Positions 26,174 through 36,007 of a stretch of DNA of 64,000 nt are shown here, one piece after another. The stretch comes from Phlebopus portentosus. Taxonomy: Eukaryota > Basidiomycota > Agaricomycetes > Boletales > Boletinellaceae. The DNA is taken from NCBI GenBank assembly GCA_037892935.1, contig JAYXKI010000006.1:1302001-1366000 (forward strand), read 5' to 3'. The notes under the pieces are model-generated. The model was not told where the DNA came from, searched no databases, and was given only the letters and a program-made list of their open reading frames with translations. Numbering within the stretch: the first letter of the stretch is position 1; each line of letters opens with the position of its first letter. The position numbers and the translations under genes are program-made.

Positions 26174-28224
26174 ATGACCATCTCAATCGACGCATCCCAA
26201 CACCTCATCAAAGCCGTTACGGTCTTCAGCTCGCGCAAGGCTGAAGTCATTCGCACTTTCTCCGTCGAGCTCGCAGCGGGGCAAAACGAGCTCTCGATCA
26301 CCTCGCTCCCGTCCTGCATCGACGCGGAGTCCTCGCGCGTCACTGGTCTTGGCGATGCTGTCCTCTTTGACGTTGTGTGCACAGTTGATGATGTTCGAGA
26401 CGTCGACGACATAAAACCCGCTGCGCTGAATGAGCTTGAGCGCCGTCGCTTCACTCTGGAGAGCGAGAAGACTCTCAGAAGCAAAGCTGCGGATATTTTG
26501 ATGCAGTATGGGCGCTCACTGAGCGCTGAGTACAGTACCACAAATGTCGTCGAATCATTCCTCGATTCTTTTGTGCGCCGCGGTTCGGTCGCACTCAAAA
26601 GGTTGAGACCCTGGACGAACAGATCGCGCAGTTGGGAAAGGAAATTGTTAAGGAACAGCGGAAGAATCAAAAGGAACGCCAGAAAGCTGCGACCCTTGGG
26701 CGTGTCTCTGCGGTTATCATGGCGAAGCGCGCTGGTAAAGCTGAAATAACCCTGACTTACAGTGAGTGCCTTAAGCGTCTAATATATACGTCTTACTGAC
26801 CTCATCTCCAGTGGTTAACCACGCGACTTGGTCTCCATCATATGACCTTCGAGCGACAACGGAAGATGGAAAGCCATCCGGAACAGTTTCATTGCATTAC
26901 CGTGCCTCCATCCAGCAGAACACTGGTGAGGACTGGCGAGACACAGCTGTTACGGTCAGCACCGCAAAGCCAGGGAGCTGGTCAACGATTCCCGCCTTGC
27001 GTGCTATGAAGATATCCCCCGCCCCTCGGGAGGCTGCTACATATAGGAGTAAGAATACTAATACAGGAAGCTTCGGCAACAAGCCTCCACCTCCACCTCC
27101 TTTAGCAAGACAGATGGCTCGTGCGGCAGGTGGGATTGTCCCTCGTCCTGTTGCCCCTGCTGCCTCTCCGGCTTCTACGGTATTCGGTTCGAATTTTGGG
27201 CAGCCATCGACACTTACTGCTGTTGCCGCGGTGTCAGATGTACCTCGGGGTACCGGGGAGGGTTGGACTACACTTGGCGATGAGGACTATGAATCTGATG
27301 AGGTGGCAGATGAAGATCGCTATGGTACCTGGACGGAGACTAAGGCAGTTGTCACGGAAAGTGCTGTGTCAAGTTCATTCAGAATCGAGGGAAATTGCAC
27401 GATTCCGAGCGGGCCGACTGCACATAAAGTTGCTATCGCAATCTTGTCCTTTGCTGCGAAAGTGAACTATATTACAGTTCCTCGCTCCGCACCTATGTCA
27501 TTCTTGCAGGTATGCTTCAATCGAGTATTATTTTTCGCGATGTGATGAAAGTTCTTACCCCTCCCGGGTTTCTAGTGCGAGGTTAAAAATACTAGCGAGT
27601 ATCGTCTACTCCCCGGTTCCGTCAACGTCTTTTTGGATAATAGCCCTGTCTCAAGGACTACCATTAATGCATGTGCTTAATTTTGCAGGAGAACATCGGA
27701 TGTACTCACTTATTAATCTTTAGGACGTAAGCAGGGAGGAAGTCTTCAAGTGCACTCTTGGACCCGACCCATCTTTGCGCGTCAAGTGCACACGCTTGCC
27801 CCCTGTTGTCTCGTCTTCTGGATCGGCATATGCGGCACAGACGACAGTGACGACGTACAAGATTGCCACGACAGTGACCAACGGACATGGCTTCGCAGTG
27901 AAGGGCGTGCAAGTCCGAGATTGTGCACCCAACGTCGGACAAACTTCTCAGAACGCGAGTGGAACGGGAATTAAGGTCGTGATTAAGCGACCAGAAGGCC
28001 TAGGCGAGGCGCCACCTGAAGCGCTTGTTGACGTCCCGAAGGAATCATCAAGTGGTACTTACCCTATCAAGGTAAGGTGGGAGGGTGATGGCGGCGAGAA
28101 GGAGGGCAAGTACGTCTGGCTTGTGGATTTGGGTGCAGGGGAGGAGGTGAAGCTGGAGGCGGAATATGAGGTACGGGCGCCCGCAGACTATACATGGCAG
28201 CTTCAGGAGGACTTTTGCCATTGA
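26174..28224 (+). CDS. DUF4140/DUF4139 (F37C4.5/MuiA-like) protein with apparent frameshift
   Basis: Exons 26174-26761, 26812-27509, 27576-27668 and 27724-28224. The N-terminal domain (KAVTVFSSRKAEVIRTFSVE) and the C-terminal beta-rich domain (VNHATWSPSYDLRATTEDG, QNTGEDWRDTAVTVSTAKPG, then CEVKNTSEYRLLPG and DYTWQLQEDF) match the family, whose biochemical role is unknown. Between SFLDSFVRRGSVALK and the next conserved block VETLDEQIAQLGKEI the reading frame changes by one base near 26597-26603, inside caaaaggttg; adding one A or G restores both the frame and the phase of the exon 1 splice (A/TG). The intron after TTIN (27669-27723) starts GC (GCATGT), a known minor donor class. Either this is a sequencing error or the gene is disrupted. 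It is about 270 bp upstream of the next gene. Confidence 0.8.
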
Positions 28225-28353
28225 ATATATGCTATGCCTTAATGTATGCACGTGATGTAATAGCAACGAGATCGACCTGTTCTGTTCTGTTGGAAGGTTC
28301 GAATCTATTTATATCGTGAACATCAATCGGCTATTCATAGGCCCCGCGGAAAA

Positions 28354-28360
28354 TATAAAA
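28354..28360 (+). promoter_or_regulatory. TATA box of secreted glycoprotein gene A
   Basis: TATAAAA about 140 bp upstream of the ATG at 28497, followed by a CT-rich leader (28380-28490), as in highly expressed fungal genes. Confidence 0.45.
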
Positions 28361-28496
28361 TGGTGGAATTGCGAAACGCCCCCCTTTTTTCTCCCTCTTC
28401 ATATCAACTAACAACAGAGCTCCTCCTTTCCTCTCCTCGCTTTCTCCTTTCTCCTTCGTCCTTTTCCATCCCTCACCACCGCCGTTGACATCCCTC

Positions 28497-29948
28497 ATGA
28501 TGTCCCAACACACTCTTTTGTCCCTCTTTGTACTCGCACTCGTGCATGCTGCTAGGGCTCAGGATACAACCTCGACTTCACTCGAGCCACTTGCATCCAA
28601 ACACTTCACCTGGCCCGATATACCCTACCAAGTTACTGGAGACCAGGGTGGTGTGCGTGGCCCCCAAGCGGGATACAACATTTGCAACGGCACAACAGAG
28701 AATCAGGAGTCGATGTGCCAGGTAAGCTCTTCGGTCGCAGCTCCCTTTGGCAGATGAATGAAGTTTACGTGATCATCGTGGATCAGACCTCTTTCCTTAA
28801 CAACCTCGGTGATTTCTGCCTGTGGAGCTCGGCTCAAACAGATGACACTATTGGTGAATTTCTATTTTCGGATCAGTCATGATCGCAATCTGATGGACTT
28901 TGATGCGAATTAAAAAATTGAAAGGCGAGTCGGAAGCCCGTGAAGTTGCATGGTGCACGTCCCCTGGGCATGGTACTCGGGTCATCCCGCCGGGTGCGAT
29001 CACTGGCGCTCAGTGGTTGTATGCGAAGAACTACCTTCAGGTCGTTGGATACATTGACCAAACTAAGGTCGGCCTTACGGCTAATGATTCCGGAGGAGAG
29101 GTACGTCCGCAGAGTTGTCAATGAAGATTCCCGATCAACTGGCCCTAATAATCCAGCTCGATCCACATGGCGCTGATGAGCAAGGTAACCCGCTCGGTGG
29201 CATCGTTTTCACCAATGGCTTCGGATCGGACTCTACTTCTTTCCAGGATCTCGTCAATTCCGGCAATTTCACGAGCGACCAGAACTATACACAGGTTATC
29301 GAGTGGATTGACTTCATCGGCTCCGGTGTCTTCTGCCTGAAGATGTGCAATCCGAATGACCCGAACGCAGCTGAGCTCTGCCAACACATCTACGATGAAG
29401 TCGGGTGCACGTACAATGCACTTGCGGACTACTCGAAAATCAACGGTACCTTTGAGGTTAGTGCATTTGATGCTTCAAGGTCTTTGACGGTTCCTGACAT
29501 GATTGATGCGTAACGACAGGTCTGTGACAGTGATGACATGTCGCCACCTGGTGTATTCTCGACAAACGGCCAATTGACTACATGGTACCAAGACTTGTCA
29601 GTGGGAATCAATTGCATATATCTACTCTCACTGATCCTGTTAATCCCTTGCAGGACCTCCTACGAGTCCCCTCCATACCAGACTACCATCCCCGCCTCTT
29701 CGAACTGCGTAACCTATTCATCTGAGCAGCTATTCGCGGCGGCCGCAACCGATACTGCATTCACTTCCGGCGCGTCGGCGACGGCCAGCGGGACTGCCAA
29801 AGGCTCCAGTCGAGCCTCTGGCTCCGGCTCCGCAACGGCAACTGGCTCGAGCAGCGGTTCACCAGCAGCATTTGATACCAGTGCCGCACCATTTATTGTT
29901 ACTGGTTTCTTCACAGTGCTGGCTACGATGATGACCATTCTTGCTTGA
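28497..29948 (+). CDS. Secreted, probably GPI-anchored glycoprotein A (macrofage activating glycoprotein-like)
   Basis: Six exons: 28497-28721, 28787-28853, 28925-29100, 29157-29456, 29520-29596, 29654-29948; 379 residues. A signal peptide (TLLSLFVLALVHAARAQ) precedes a Cys-rich ectodomain with HFTWPDIPYQVTGDQGG, WCTSPGHGTRVIPPG, QVIEWIDFIGSG and VCDSDDMSPPGVFS. The tail is Ser/Ala/Gly-rich and ends in a hydrophobic segment (FIVTGFFTVLATMMTILA), the usual layout of a GPI-anchored wall or membrane protein. These motifs match basidiomycete proteins annotated as macrofage activating glycoprotein; their biological role in the fungus is unclear. Two ATGs are adjacent (28497, 28500); the paralogue starts with the equivalent of the second. 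Exons 2-5 have exactly the same lengths (67, 176, 300, 77) as in gene B at 32377. Confidence 0.88.
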
Positions 29949-30588
29949 GCATGATCATAGGTAACCTGGATGGATGCTGATGAATACACTATCACAACAT
30001 AAGAGACTGTTTAAGCAATACTTTGTTTTGCATTGACATGGACATGATAATTTACATACCCGGTGTTACTTTTTTAGTTTCATCGACATTTTTAGCTGTA
30101 GTTAGATGTCTCCTGTCTGGCTAGAGCGTCCGTTCACTTATAGCATTCCTTTATTCTTGCAAATTCCGATTCTGGTGGCGGCAATAAAATTAAGCGGCTA
30201 AAAAAACGCACTGGCCTTTTGTGATTGAGTTGAGAAGCCCGCTCTATTGGTTGTCTTGAGTCACGTGATTTTCATGTTTTCTGGGAGTCGACTCCCTCTA
30301 GATACAAATTGTGCAATCCTTCGGTGAAACTTGATCTGAATTGAGCAAGGTATAGCACAGAATGCTGTTTTCCGACCATTTCATTCGACAGGATGTTAGG
30401 GCTCCGAGCGTGTCAAATACGGACACGCTCGGAGCCCTAATGATGGCTTTAGTGCTGTTTCCCAGCCATTCCTGATGTAAAGCCTCCGTGTCGTGTCCGT
30501 ATATCGTAGATCACGCGACCCCAGGCATTTAAAGAGAGGAAACGGAGCGGACTGGGAATCATGCAATACTGTCTCATCAATCACGATC
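29949..30588. other. Intergenic region with hairpin and E-box
   Basis: It carries a CCAAT box in reverse (ATTGG, about 30245), a CACGTG (30262-30267) and the 19 bp perfect hairpin at 30396-30440. No coding sequence is apparent. Confidence 0.6.
30396..30440. repeat. Perfect 19 bp inverted repeat (hairpin)
   Basis: Arms 30396-30414 (TTAGGGCTCCGAGCGTGTC) and 30422-30440 are exact reverse complements around a 7 nt loop. Imperfect direct repeats (TGCTGTTT..CC..CCATTTC / TGCTGTTTCCCAGCCATTC) lie just outside on both sides. It is about 150 bp upstream of the alpha/beta hydrolase start. Confidence 0.9.
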
Positions 30589-32048
30589 ATGATATCAGAG
30601 AACGACACGCCTTTCGAGCTGAGCAACATCAAGATACCCTCGAAGACCTCCGGATGGAACCTGGATGCATGGAAATACGTTCCCAAGAACAAAGAATCGG
30701 GACCGCCGTTTCCTGTGATCGTCATGTACGTGTTTCATTCTGGTTCCCTTATTTACTTTCGATCAAGATGAATGTTGATCGATTGCTGCTAGGGCCCATG
30801 GATTCTCTGCTAATAAGAAGATGGGTCTCGCTCCGTATGCGGAGGAGTTTGTGGGCAAGGGATATGCGTGTGTCGTGTTTGACTATAGGCGGTTTGGAGA
30901 CTCTGGTATGTCACTTCATTTCAATTCGTGCCACGTTGCGGACTATATGGAAACTGACGTCTTCAACTTTTTTATGGCTGGGCTTGGATTCATGATACGT
31001 AGACGGCTCACCTCGAGAATGCGTGTACACGTCGGAGCAGCTTGAGGATTATCGGACGGTGATTGCGTGGGTGCGGCAGCAGGAGGAGTTTGATTCGCAG
31101 CGCGTTATATTGTGGGGGACGAGCTACTCTGGTACGTTGCTGTCCGACATCATACGCGATAAAGTCTTGAGCTACTACGGCAACTCGTAGGTGGCCATGC
31201 TGTCAGCCTCGCATCCGAGCAGGTCAGTCCTCCTCTCGATCCTAGATCTCCTCGCTTGCAAAAACATAAATTAATTCCATATATACTCGACTAGAACCTC
31301 AAACTCGCATGTGCGATCGCGCAGTGTCCCTACGTCGGGAAGGCAGCGAAGCCTCCATTTGGCGTGTTCCTCAAAATGAGTGCATACGGTATCGTCGACC
31401 TCTTGCGCCAGATGGTTAAACGCGAGCCGTTGTATATCTCTGCTTGCGCAGAGCCGGGGAAGATGGGTGCGATGACTACGCCTGATAGTATTGCGGGGCT
31501 GGAGAGGCTTGTTAGAGATAAGCGGTGCGTCCCCTTTCATCCGTATTGCTTCCTGGTTTACTTCATCGGTCTGAGTCAAAATTATTTCGCTGCCGGTGCT
31601 TAATATTGAGCAGAGATTACCCTAATCGCGTAAGTCATCTTCCAAACAGAGGCTTCACTTACACTGTAATATTCATGAATTCAATTTCCTACAGATCTCC
31701 GCATCCAGTATGTTTGAGTTCCCATTCTACAACCCTTCATCCAAAGCGTCAAAAATAAGCTGCCCGCTTTTGCTCGTTATCGGCGAAAGGGACGAGCTCT
31801 GTCCACTTGATTTCGTGTTACGCCGCGTCGTTCGTGCTTCAAAGAATGTTTCAGAGAGTAGGACACCCGGAGGTAAGACGGATAAAGCGCTGTCCTTTCA
31901 GCAGACACTCGTTAGCTAACCTGGATTTCTTGATTGCATCCTTTTTTCCCTCGCAGGTCACTTTGATATGTACCATGGAGGCCCTGACTATGAGACTTCG
32001 CTCAAGGCGCAGTTGGAATTTATTCAACGACATGTTCCTACAACGTGA
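30589..32048 (+). CDS. Alpha/beta hydrolase
   Basis: Eight exons: 30589-30725, 30793-30905, 31003-31131, 31191-31222, 31295-31524, 31614-31629, 31695-31857, 31957-32048; 303 residues. The fold is clear: AHGFSANKKMGLAPYAEEF (oxyanion region), FDYRRFGDSDG, nucleophile elbow GTSYSGGH, acid in VIGERDELCP and the C-terminal His in SHFDMYHGG. The family is the broad fungal DLH/S33-like group with esterase, lipase or polyketide-transfer members, so the substrate cannot be told. One exon is only 16 nt. It is located between the two secreted glycoprotein paralogues, all three on the plus strand. Splice phases are consistent throughout; the short exons 4 and 6 are the least certain parts. Confidence 0.87.
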
Positions 32049-32376
32049 CCGAGGTTTCACGCGCCTCGTGTATTACCCGATTTGTATACGAGATTTGATC
32101 TATTAATATATCGGACTATTCTATTTTTAGCTGCTAGTGTGAGAGAAGTAATATTAATTCAGTGACTGCCTTTTTCCCTCGAGGAGACTCGTCCCCATCA
32201 GCAGTCCACGAGGAAGTCCGGCGTCAGTCTCCTTTTCTCTCCTCGTTACTCCGGCCATCTTCACAGACTACTTCGACGGTTTTTGTTTCTGCTCTATCAC
32301 CATATACTATATACCATTTATCCTTCTCATTTTCCGATTGAATACATACTCTTTGGGCTCTTGGTATATTGACACG

Positions 32377-33904
32377 ATGTCTCAACACCACACTCTTTTG
32401 ACCCTCCTCAGCCTTGCACTGTCCGCGGCTCACACGGCCAAGGCGCAGACGTCGCTCGAGCCTCTTGCGTCGAAGCATTTTACATGGCCCGACATACCCT
32501 ACCAAGTCACCGGAGATCAGGGAGGCATCCGTGGTCCCCAATCTGGCTTCAACTTGTGCAACAGCACTACGGAGAACCAACAGTCGATGTGCCAGGTAAG
32601 AGGCGGTCATCCTTTCTTAAAGGTCAAGATTCGAGTTCATGTTCGCGCAGACTGCGTTCCTTAACAACCTAGGTGACTTCTGCATGTGGAGTTCGGACCA
32701 GACGGACGACACCATCGGTCAGTACCATCCAGTCCTACCTACGAGTCCTCCCGCCACGAGGCGTCCCTTCCTTTTCAAATTTCTCATCTGTGACGTTGGT
32801 TTTGCTGACACATCGCCATTCATTTCCCATCCAGGTGAATCCGAAGCTCGGGAAGTCGCGTGGTGCACGACGCCCGGTCACGGTACGCGCATCATCCCTC
32901 CCGGAGCAATCACCGGCGCCCAATGGCTCTACGCCAAAAACTACCTGCAAGTCGTCGGCTTCATCGATCAGACGAAAGTCGGTCTTGCCGCTAGTGACGC
33001 CGGAGGAGAGGTACGGTTTCTCTGATCTCATCATCCATTTTCGTCAATGGTTCATGATGTCATCGAATTTGTTCTATGTTTAGCTCGACCCTCACGGCGC
33101 TGACGAGCAAGGAAATCCACTCGGCGGTATCGTGTTCACCAATGGATTCGGCATGAACTCGGCGTCCTTCCAGCAGCTCGCCAACTCGGGTAACCTCACG
33201 GCCAACCAGAATTACACGCAAGTCATTGAATGGATCGACTTCATTGGCAATGGTCAGTTCTGCCTCAAGATGTGCAACCCGAACGACCCCGATGCGGCTG
33301 AACTGTGCCAGCACATTTACGATGAAATTGGGTGCATGTACAATGCTCTTGCGGATTATTCGCACATCAATGGCACTTTCGAGGTTGGATTATTTCGGGA
33401 TATTCAAGTTTCTGGCCGTTTACTCACTTACGATTTCCTTTGTCTATTATTTTACAGGTCTGCGATAGCGATGACATGACTCCTCCTGGTGTATTTTCAG
33501 CTAACGGAGCGCTAACTACGTGGTTCCAGCCTCAGTAAGTATCATCCATCTATGAAGTAAATCATCTCCATTAAACCATCGTCGAATTTATCAGGAATGG
33601 CCCAGTCGTCCCTCCTTACACTCCCACAATTCCAGCGTCTTCTAATTGCGTGACCTACTCATCTGAGCAACTGTTCGCAGCAGCCGCAACGGACACGGCA
33701 GCAGGCTTCACCATCACTTCCTCGGCTTCCGCTGCTTCCGGTTCTGCTGCAAGTGGCTCAAGTCGTGGCTCGACTGGGGCTAGCAGTGCAGCGGCCACCG
33801 GTTCAAATAGCGGATCCGTCGCTGCAATGGATACCTCCGCTATGCCGTACATCATCGTTGGTTTCTGCTCGATAGTCGCGACAATGATGAGTATGCTTGC
33901 TTGA
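32377..33904 (+). CDS. Secreted, probably GPI-anchored glycoprotein B (paralogue of gene A)
   Basis: Six exons: 32377-32595, 32651-32717, 32835-33010, 33084-33383, 33458-33534, 33595-33904; 382 residues. The same architecture as gene A: signal peptide (HTLLTLLSLALSAAHTAKAQ), ectodomain with HFTWPDIPYQVTGDQGG, WCTTPGHGTRIIPPG and QVIEWIDFIGNG, a Ser/Ala/Gly-rich region, and a C-terminal hydrophobic GPI-signal-like segment. Exons 2-5 match gene A in length to the nucleotide and most ectodomain residues are shared, while introns differ in length and sequence; this points to a duplication old enough for introns to diverge under constraint on the protein. The duplicate pair is interrupted by the alpha/beta hydrolase. 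Confidence 0.9.
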
Positions 33905-34349
33905 TACACGCCTCCCTCCACGATCCACGTCTTGTAAAAGAACTTTTGTGAATGCTTCATGGACATCTACGTTACGTTGGATAGTTGTTGTTGTCTATCT
34001 CCCTTTGGTTATATCTTGTTGGACCTTCATGTTTTAATCCTACGGTTCAGTAGCATATCGTTTATCCCAGTAACCTGAATATTCGGAGTGAAGTCATCCG
34101 GTCCATGTACACAAAGTGGTCAATGATCGCCGTCTTGATTCTCGTAAGATGTTTGTGATATATATTACGTCGCATTAGCACTGGCTAACCACCCGACATA
34201 TTCAAGTGCATGTGCTCAGGTCGTGAGAGCAGCCATAGATCCATGAAGTTGGTTTTTGGCGACCATGTCTTAGACTCGCAAGAAGCAAAGGTCCAGGAGT
34301 ATTGAATGGCAGTCCTTGAGTCTGTCGGCATATTTAGCCACACCCTGTT
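33905..34349. other. Intergenic region with a scrap shared with 47360-47460
   Basis: No gene. A segment around 34240-34340 resembles, on the same strand, the sequence just after the ligase relic at 47360-47460 (shared GCAAGAAG..AAGGTCCA.GAGTA), so this is already duplicated-region DNA. Confidence 0.4.
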
Positions 34350-34880
34350 CAGTGGCTTTCTTTGTATAGCACAGCGTCTGTCGAAGAGTATGTCAATTAT
34401 CTTTCAGTGGCACTAGTACTGTTAATACACGAACGAAAGTGTAACGAGGTACACCGATAAAGGATCAGCCTACGAGATCTGTGACAGCCTGGAGGGTTAA
34501 GAAGTCGTTCTCCTGGGTGTTCTACTCGCACTCGACTGCCCCCATCTCCCGGCTTCACAGAAGCCCAGCTATATATGCCGTGTAAGTAAAACTCAATGTT
34601 AACACTGACACGGGCTGGTTTGACACAGAATTGTTATAGGAGATCTGACTTGGACAATAGCCGGCCTCGTACTAAGAGCTATATCAGAGGTTTTTACTCA
34701 CGAAATGGACGCGGCAAAAGGCAGAACACATTTCGCGGGCAAAATATTAGAATGAATGAAGGAGCCGTGCTGTTGACTCTTGTTGACGCGTCTTTCCCAT
34801 CACGTGCACGCCATGTCCTGAGGGGGGGTTTTTTTTTCTCCGAGTCGAGTTTTCAAACCTTGGAGATAATCGCATCATGA
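34350..34880 (-). repeat. R repeat unit, copy 5 (degenerate, truncated)
   Basis: Diverged match, on the minus strand, to the promoter and first part of R copies 1 and 2: shared blocks around the sequence following exon 1 (34430-34500 against 5140-5215) and around the E-box (CACGTG at 34801-34806 with an adjacent GTTGACGCGT). No open reading frame survives. It is transcriptionally divergent from P450-1, as expected for the R/P450 module. Confidence 0.55.
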
Positions 34881-36007
34881 CTCTAATTTGCTTTACTTTG
34901 CATGGAACCTGGTCGTTGTTATGAACGCTACTCTCGGATTGTGTCGGAGCAGACGCTGAGAAGGAATCGGGAATGCTATCTTCTTAATCATATCTTTCGC
35001 AAAGGAGAAAATACCGAGATGAAAAGAAACAACATTTGCCCGCGTATCTTGCTGGCACGGGCTCTAGTTTATCCGGCCAAATTATAGTAATAACGACAGT
35101 CACAAACGATGTCTCACAATGGGCCATTCATCCATGAACTGTTCGCTCAATCACACCCACGGTTGGACAGCTTATGCTAGACCACTGGCGAATACCTGCG
35201 GTAAATTTGGTTCGCGGATGTATGTAAGTCCCGGACTTCAGATATGATCCTTCCATTTCTGATAGCGAATTTTTCACTTGTTCTCGCACACTTGCGGCGG
35301 AGTGTACATGTGTCGTCGAATGTGAGCCGAAGAAAGTTTGCAGACTCCCACGAGCTTCGCCTACACATCCTGACTTCTGTCGGTGTTACTATTCGCAGTC
35401 TAGCAAATTCACATCCGCCGCTTGTTATAATTCAGTTATGCGGGGTTACCCCTCTTTGATTCTGGACTGGTCGTGAAGAAAACCAGCGAAGGCAGTCTTT
35501 TATCAAAGAAGACCTATTTTCCCGCAAACTTCTCGAAATCTCAAGGTATTCACTACAGTACTTCTCGCAGTCGGAAGCGTCGGATTGTCAGCAGAACTCT
35601 TGTCAGCGACATTCCTCGAAAGCCTAATCTTCACAGGCATTCGTCGACGTTCTGCGGTTTCAGTGCGATGTCGGATCTAATGAATTGCTTTTGCTTAGCT
35701 TTACGTTACCGAAACGGGAAATTAAGCGTTCGTCTCATGGTTTACCGAGGGTGTCGTGGCGCCGCAAAGCCTCCGTACAGAAAATCCGCGGAGACATGAG
35801 GCACCGTCAGTAGGGAAGAAGAGCATCTGCACACGCTTAGGAGGACAGCTCGTAAAGGTCGATGATAAATCGATGCTTCTCGAGTGCCGGAACTCCGCCT
35901 CTTTCTTGTCTCAATATCTTCACTCTGCGAAGTTTCGATAATATAAGGCCGCCCCGGGACTCCAGTTTGAAGGCATAAACTCCCTCCCTCGTGGTATTCT
36001 CTCAATT
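34881..36007. other. Long conserved 5' flank of P450-1
   Basis: Matches in reverse the flanks of P450-2 (44385-45540) and P450-3 (49952-51060), for example CGCAAACTTCTCGAAAT and CTTCTCGCAGTCGGAAGCGT against the 44790-44860 region. The open frames differ between copies, so it is noncoding. It probably holds the P450 promoter and shared upstream elements. Confidence 0.6.
35942..35948 (+). promoter_or_regulatory. TATA box of P450-1
   Basis: TATAAGG 66 bp upstream of the ATG at 36008, preceded by TTTCGATAA; P450-2 and P450-3 have TTTCGATAGTATAAAAG at the same distance. Confidence 0.55.

Noticed and set aside
26576..26604. A 29 nt intron to explain the DUF4139 frame change
   Set aside because: Too short for splicing, and it would delete conserved residues (RRGSVALK) that belong to the family.
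30396..30440. Rho-independent-type terminator
   Set aside because: This is a fungal genome, the hairpin lacks a U-tract, and it lies in a promoter-proximal position of the next gene.
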